Positions 59,371 through 64,000 of a stretch of 64,000 nucleotides of DNA are shown in pieces. The notes beneath the pieces were generated by a model that did not search any database, was not told the origin of the DNA, and was given only the letters and a program-made list of their open reading frames with translations. Source of the DNA: an uncultured Alteromonas sp. (GTDB lineage: Bacteria; Pseudomonadota; Gammaproteobacteria; Enterobacterales; Alteromonadaceae). The DNA is taken from assembly GCF_913058315.1 (NCBI RefSeq), contig NZ_CAJXQY010000007.1, positions 1 through 64,000 of the forward strand, in the 5' to 3' direction. Position 1 is the stretch's first letter. Each line of letters begins with the position of its first letter. The position numbers were made by a program, and so were the translations under genes.

Positions 59371-60410
59371 CAGACGCTGTCTGCACTTTCTGCAAAGGCC
59401 ATATGCCCCAGCGGTACGCCAGTGAATAGCAGACATAAATGGCAAAGTTTGATGTAGGGTCTGACCACCGAGGTCTGTTTAAACAGCTGATCGGCTTCTG
59501 TAAGTTGCTCACCGATAAGGGTTAGTTCACCCTTGGATAAACGCTGCATGGCCTGTTGGTAGAAGCCCTGGCGGTTTTTCCAGATGCCGAGTTTGGGCCA
59601 GGTGATGGTTTGCCCGGTATTCTGTAAATGGTTAAGCTTCCAGAGTGTCTGCCATTCCCGCACCAAAGCCCAGATGATGATATTCGGCTCAATACCTTCA
59701 CTTTCCAGGCGCTGGAGAATTTTAACGCACCGGGTGCGATCGCCCTGCAGCATGATGTCGACCAGCTGAAAGACATTAAAGCGTGACTGGTCCACTAAGG
59801 CGCTGGCCAATCGCTCTTCATCCAGTTGTTTATCCGGGTAAGCGAGGCTGAGCTTTTCGATTTCCTGGGCGGCAGCCATCAGGTTGCCTTCACTAAAATC
59901 AGCGATTAATTTAACGCAGGCCGGACTAAACTGAAACGCCTCCGATTGCAGGCGTTGCTGGATCCATTTATGCAGCTGAGCCCCTTCCAGCGGGTAGCAA
60001 ATGGTAAACACGCCAATGGCGTCGAGAGCCTTAAACCATTTGGTGCGCTGCACATCTTTACCGATCCTTGCCCCATGGATGATCAGCAGGGTATCGGCAG
60101 ATAAATTGCCAGCGAGCTCGGTAAGCAGGCCCGCACCTTCGGTACCCGGTTTGCCTGTGGGTAATTCCAGTTCAATTAACTGCCGGGCCGCGAATAATGA
60201 CATACTTTGGCTGGCATCGATTAAACGTGACCAGCTGAATTCCCCATCAGCGACCAGCACGGTTCGCTCATCGAACCCCTGTTGTTTTGCTGCAGTTCTC
60301 AGCGCCTGCAGGATTTCAAACTTTTGCTGTGGTTCATCGCCAAATATCAGGTAACAGCCTTTGAGCCCTTCTTTTAAGGTTTGTCTGAAGCGATCGGGAT
60401 AAACCTGCAC
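59370..60410 (-). CDS. holA: DNA polymerase III subunit delta
   Basis: The clamp-loader delta subunit, which opens the beta clamp. A protein of about 346 residues aligning with E. coli HolA (VYPDRFRQTLKEGLKGCYLIFGDEP at the N-terminus, split over about 3-27; SMSLFAARQLIELELP; SRFNVFQLVDIML in domain III). The open frame reaches 60482 but overlaps lptE; GTG 60410 starts 4 bp after the lptE stop and matches the family start. The ribosome site is weak, so coupling from lptE is likely. Confidence 0.93.
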   Translation of the reverse strand: MQVYPDRFRQTLKEGLKGCYLIFGDEPQQKFEILQALRTAAKQQGFDERTVLVADGEFSWSRLIDASQSMSLFAARQLIELELPTGKPGTEGAGLLTELAGNLSADTLLIIHGARIGKDVQRTKWFKALDAIGVFTICYPLEGAQLHKWIQQRLQSEAFQFSPACVKLIADFSEGNLMAAAQEIEKLSLAYPDKQLDEERLASALVDQSRFNVFQLVDIMLQGDRTRCVKILQRLESEGIEPNIIIWALVREWQTLWKLNHLQNTGQTITWPKLGIWKNRQGFYQQAMQRLSKGELTLIGEQLTEADQLFKQTSVVRPYIKLCHLCLLFTGVPLGHMAFAESADSV

Positions 60411-60414
60411 CTTG

Positions 60415-60932
60415 TTATAGCCCCGCGTACTGGCTGGATAACAGGCGGATAATTCGGTCTGCCGCTTCCAGGCGCATTTCACTCAGCACCAGGTTGAGTT
60501 CGCGTGACTTTGCCAGTACCTGATCAGGGTCGTCCTGATATTCACGTAATACTTCGAAAGCGGTTTTTAACTCTTCACCGTTGGGAAATACCACCGTGTA
60601 GCGAACGCTGTAGATCAGCTCGTATTCCGCCACCTGACCGGTAGCAAAGACCGAGAGTAACCGACGGTCCAGTTTTTCTGGCTGTAGCCGAAGGGTAATA
60701 GTCGTTGCTTTTAACGCAGGTTCAGCTTCGGCGCCGCCGTTAATCTGATACACATTCATGCGACTTTCCAGCGCTCTGATCAAAGGCGCGTTCTGGCTGC
60801 TGGCCTGAACGTACAAATAGTCAGTGTTACTGGGTAAAGTTTTTTCACTGCGCAAATGAAAACCACAGCTGGCAAGTGCCAGTGTGGTAATCAAAATAAG
60901 CAGCGTTTTGCTGATAGCTGTCAGGTTGTGCA

Positions 60933-60933
<1 letters not shown>
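60415..60933 (-). CDS. lptE: LPS assembly lipoprotein LptE
   Basis: An outer-membrane lipoprotein that plugs the LptD barrel in lipopolysaccharide export. A 172-residue protein with lipobox LALASCG and the mature start CGFHLRSEKTLPSNTDYLYV. The C-terminal half has the LRYTVVFPNGEEL-like and DPDQVLAKSRELNLVLSEMR segments. Its start shares bases with the leuS stop (TAATG). The leuS-lptE-holA order is conserved. Confidence 0.95.
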
Positions 60934-63536
<2,603 letters not shown>

Positions 63537-63720
63537 TTACCTGAGGCTTCCGCTTTATTTAAACTTTGACAACTGTGCTGGCAGCAGGCGTGAAAAGGCG
63601 TCTAAACACTACCGTCAGCATGTTACGGGTATAATAACCCCATAGAATAACTTAGCGGTGGCATCTCTCACAATAGGCTGAACCGAATGAAGCGGAATAA
63701 TTGGCTTAATTGACCGTAAT

Positions 63721-64000
63721 TTAATCGTTATTCAGGTAATTTACCAAACCTTGCAATTGTAAACCCTGCACCTGGGCAACGATGGGGGCCAGTTTGGCAA
63801 ATCCATCCGGGGTAAATCCCTGCACGCGATAGGTGAGCGTAATCTGTGTGCTGGTCTCAGTGGTTGTAAAGGCCCAGTCCAGTGAACCGAATACGCCCAT
63901 GCCCTGAAGCGGGCCGAGCCCGCCGGTCATTCTGAGCAATTTTTCCGGATCCACAAATATAATTTGCATGTGCTGTGCAGAGCGCGCCTGTGACACTTCG
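63721..64000 (-). CDS. SRPBCC (START/AHSA1-like) domain protein, 3' part only
   Basis: The C-terminal 90 or so residues of an SRPBCC ligand-binding-fold protein. The block MQIIFVDPEKLLRMTGGLGPLQGMGVFG, split over two strands, then DWAFTTTETSTQITLTYRVQGFTPDGFAKLAPIVAQV is typical. The reading frame remains open at the right edge of the window, so the GTG near 63996 is not taken as the start and the gene is truncated by the window. The ligand is unknown. Confidence 0.75.
   Translation of the reverse strand, partial: EVSQARSAQHMQIIFVDPEKLLRMTGGLGPLQGMGVFGSLDWAFTTTETSTQITLTYRVQGFTPDGFAKLAPIVAQVQGLQLQGLVNYLNND

Overview
The window is chromosomal DNA of a marine-type gammaproteobacterium, most probably Alteromonadales (Alteromonas/Salinimonas/Shewanella relatives). 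The evidence is gene order and protein similarity: a HexR-controlled Entner-Doudoroff operon, the cspD/clpS/clpA/infA/bpt/aat/trxB block, a leuS-to-lipA cell-wall block, DUF2989, DUF349/YeaC and a Shewanella-like split-borosin gene pair. The genus cannot be fixed by eye. No rRNA, tRNA, insertion sequence, prophage or CRISPR was recognised.

Layout. (1) 1-2534: the distal end of an integron gene-cassette array with four attC sites and three complete cassettes (small membrane protein, secreted trypsin-like protease, SAM methyltransferase). The integrase would lie off the left edge. (2) 2836-8824: a protein-quality block holding every core N-degron component (ClpS, ClpA, Bpt, Aat) plus CspD, IF-1 and TrxB. 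(3) 9179-14094: YfbV, SprT, SppA, DoxX, a YdjA-like nitroreductase and a DUF4168 protein. (4) 14545-25534: central carbon metabolism. pykA and hexR lie on the minus strand, zwf-pgl-edd-glk-eda on the plus strand, then yeaD and gapA on the minus strand. Good matches to the HexR operator precede pykA, zwf and gapA, and a weaker one precedes hexR. (5) 25767-37033: malQ-glgB-glgX, gnd, msrB, a DUF2989 lipoprotein and a second, long GAPDH. (6) 37226-45764: M14 carboxypeptidase, AGCS symporter, a small-protein/YeaC/DUF349 operon, a DUF2797 protein and asparaginase I.

(7) 45857-50627 is the most interesting stretch. A tetrapyrrole-methylase-fold protein closely resembling the borosin peptide-backbone alpha-N-methyltransferase SonM is followed 15 nt later, behind a near-perfect ribosome binding site, by a 68-residue peptide with a helical leader-like half and a Pro/Asp/Glu-rich tail. 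This looks like a split-borosin RiPP locus with a precursor unlike the SonA sequence I recall. Two tandem membrane-anchored GGDEF proteins follow. (8) 50620-63536: the conserved minus-strand series leuS-lptE-holA-nadD-rsfS-rlmH-mrdA-rodA-rlpA-dacA-ybeD-lipB-lipA, covering tRNA charging, LPS assembly, replication, ribosome maturation, cell elongation and lipoylation. A partial SRPBCC gene runs off the right edge.

Many start codons were moved inward from the longest open frame on ribosome-binding-site, family-length or overlap grounds; each case is stated in its entry.
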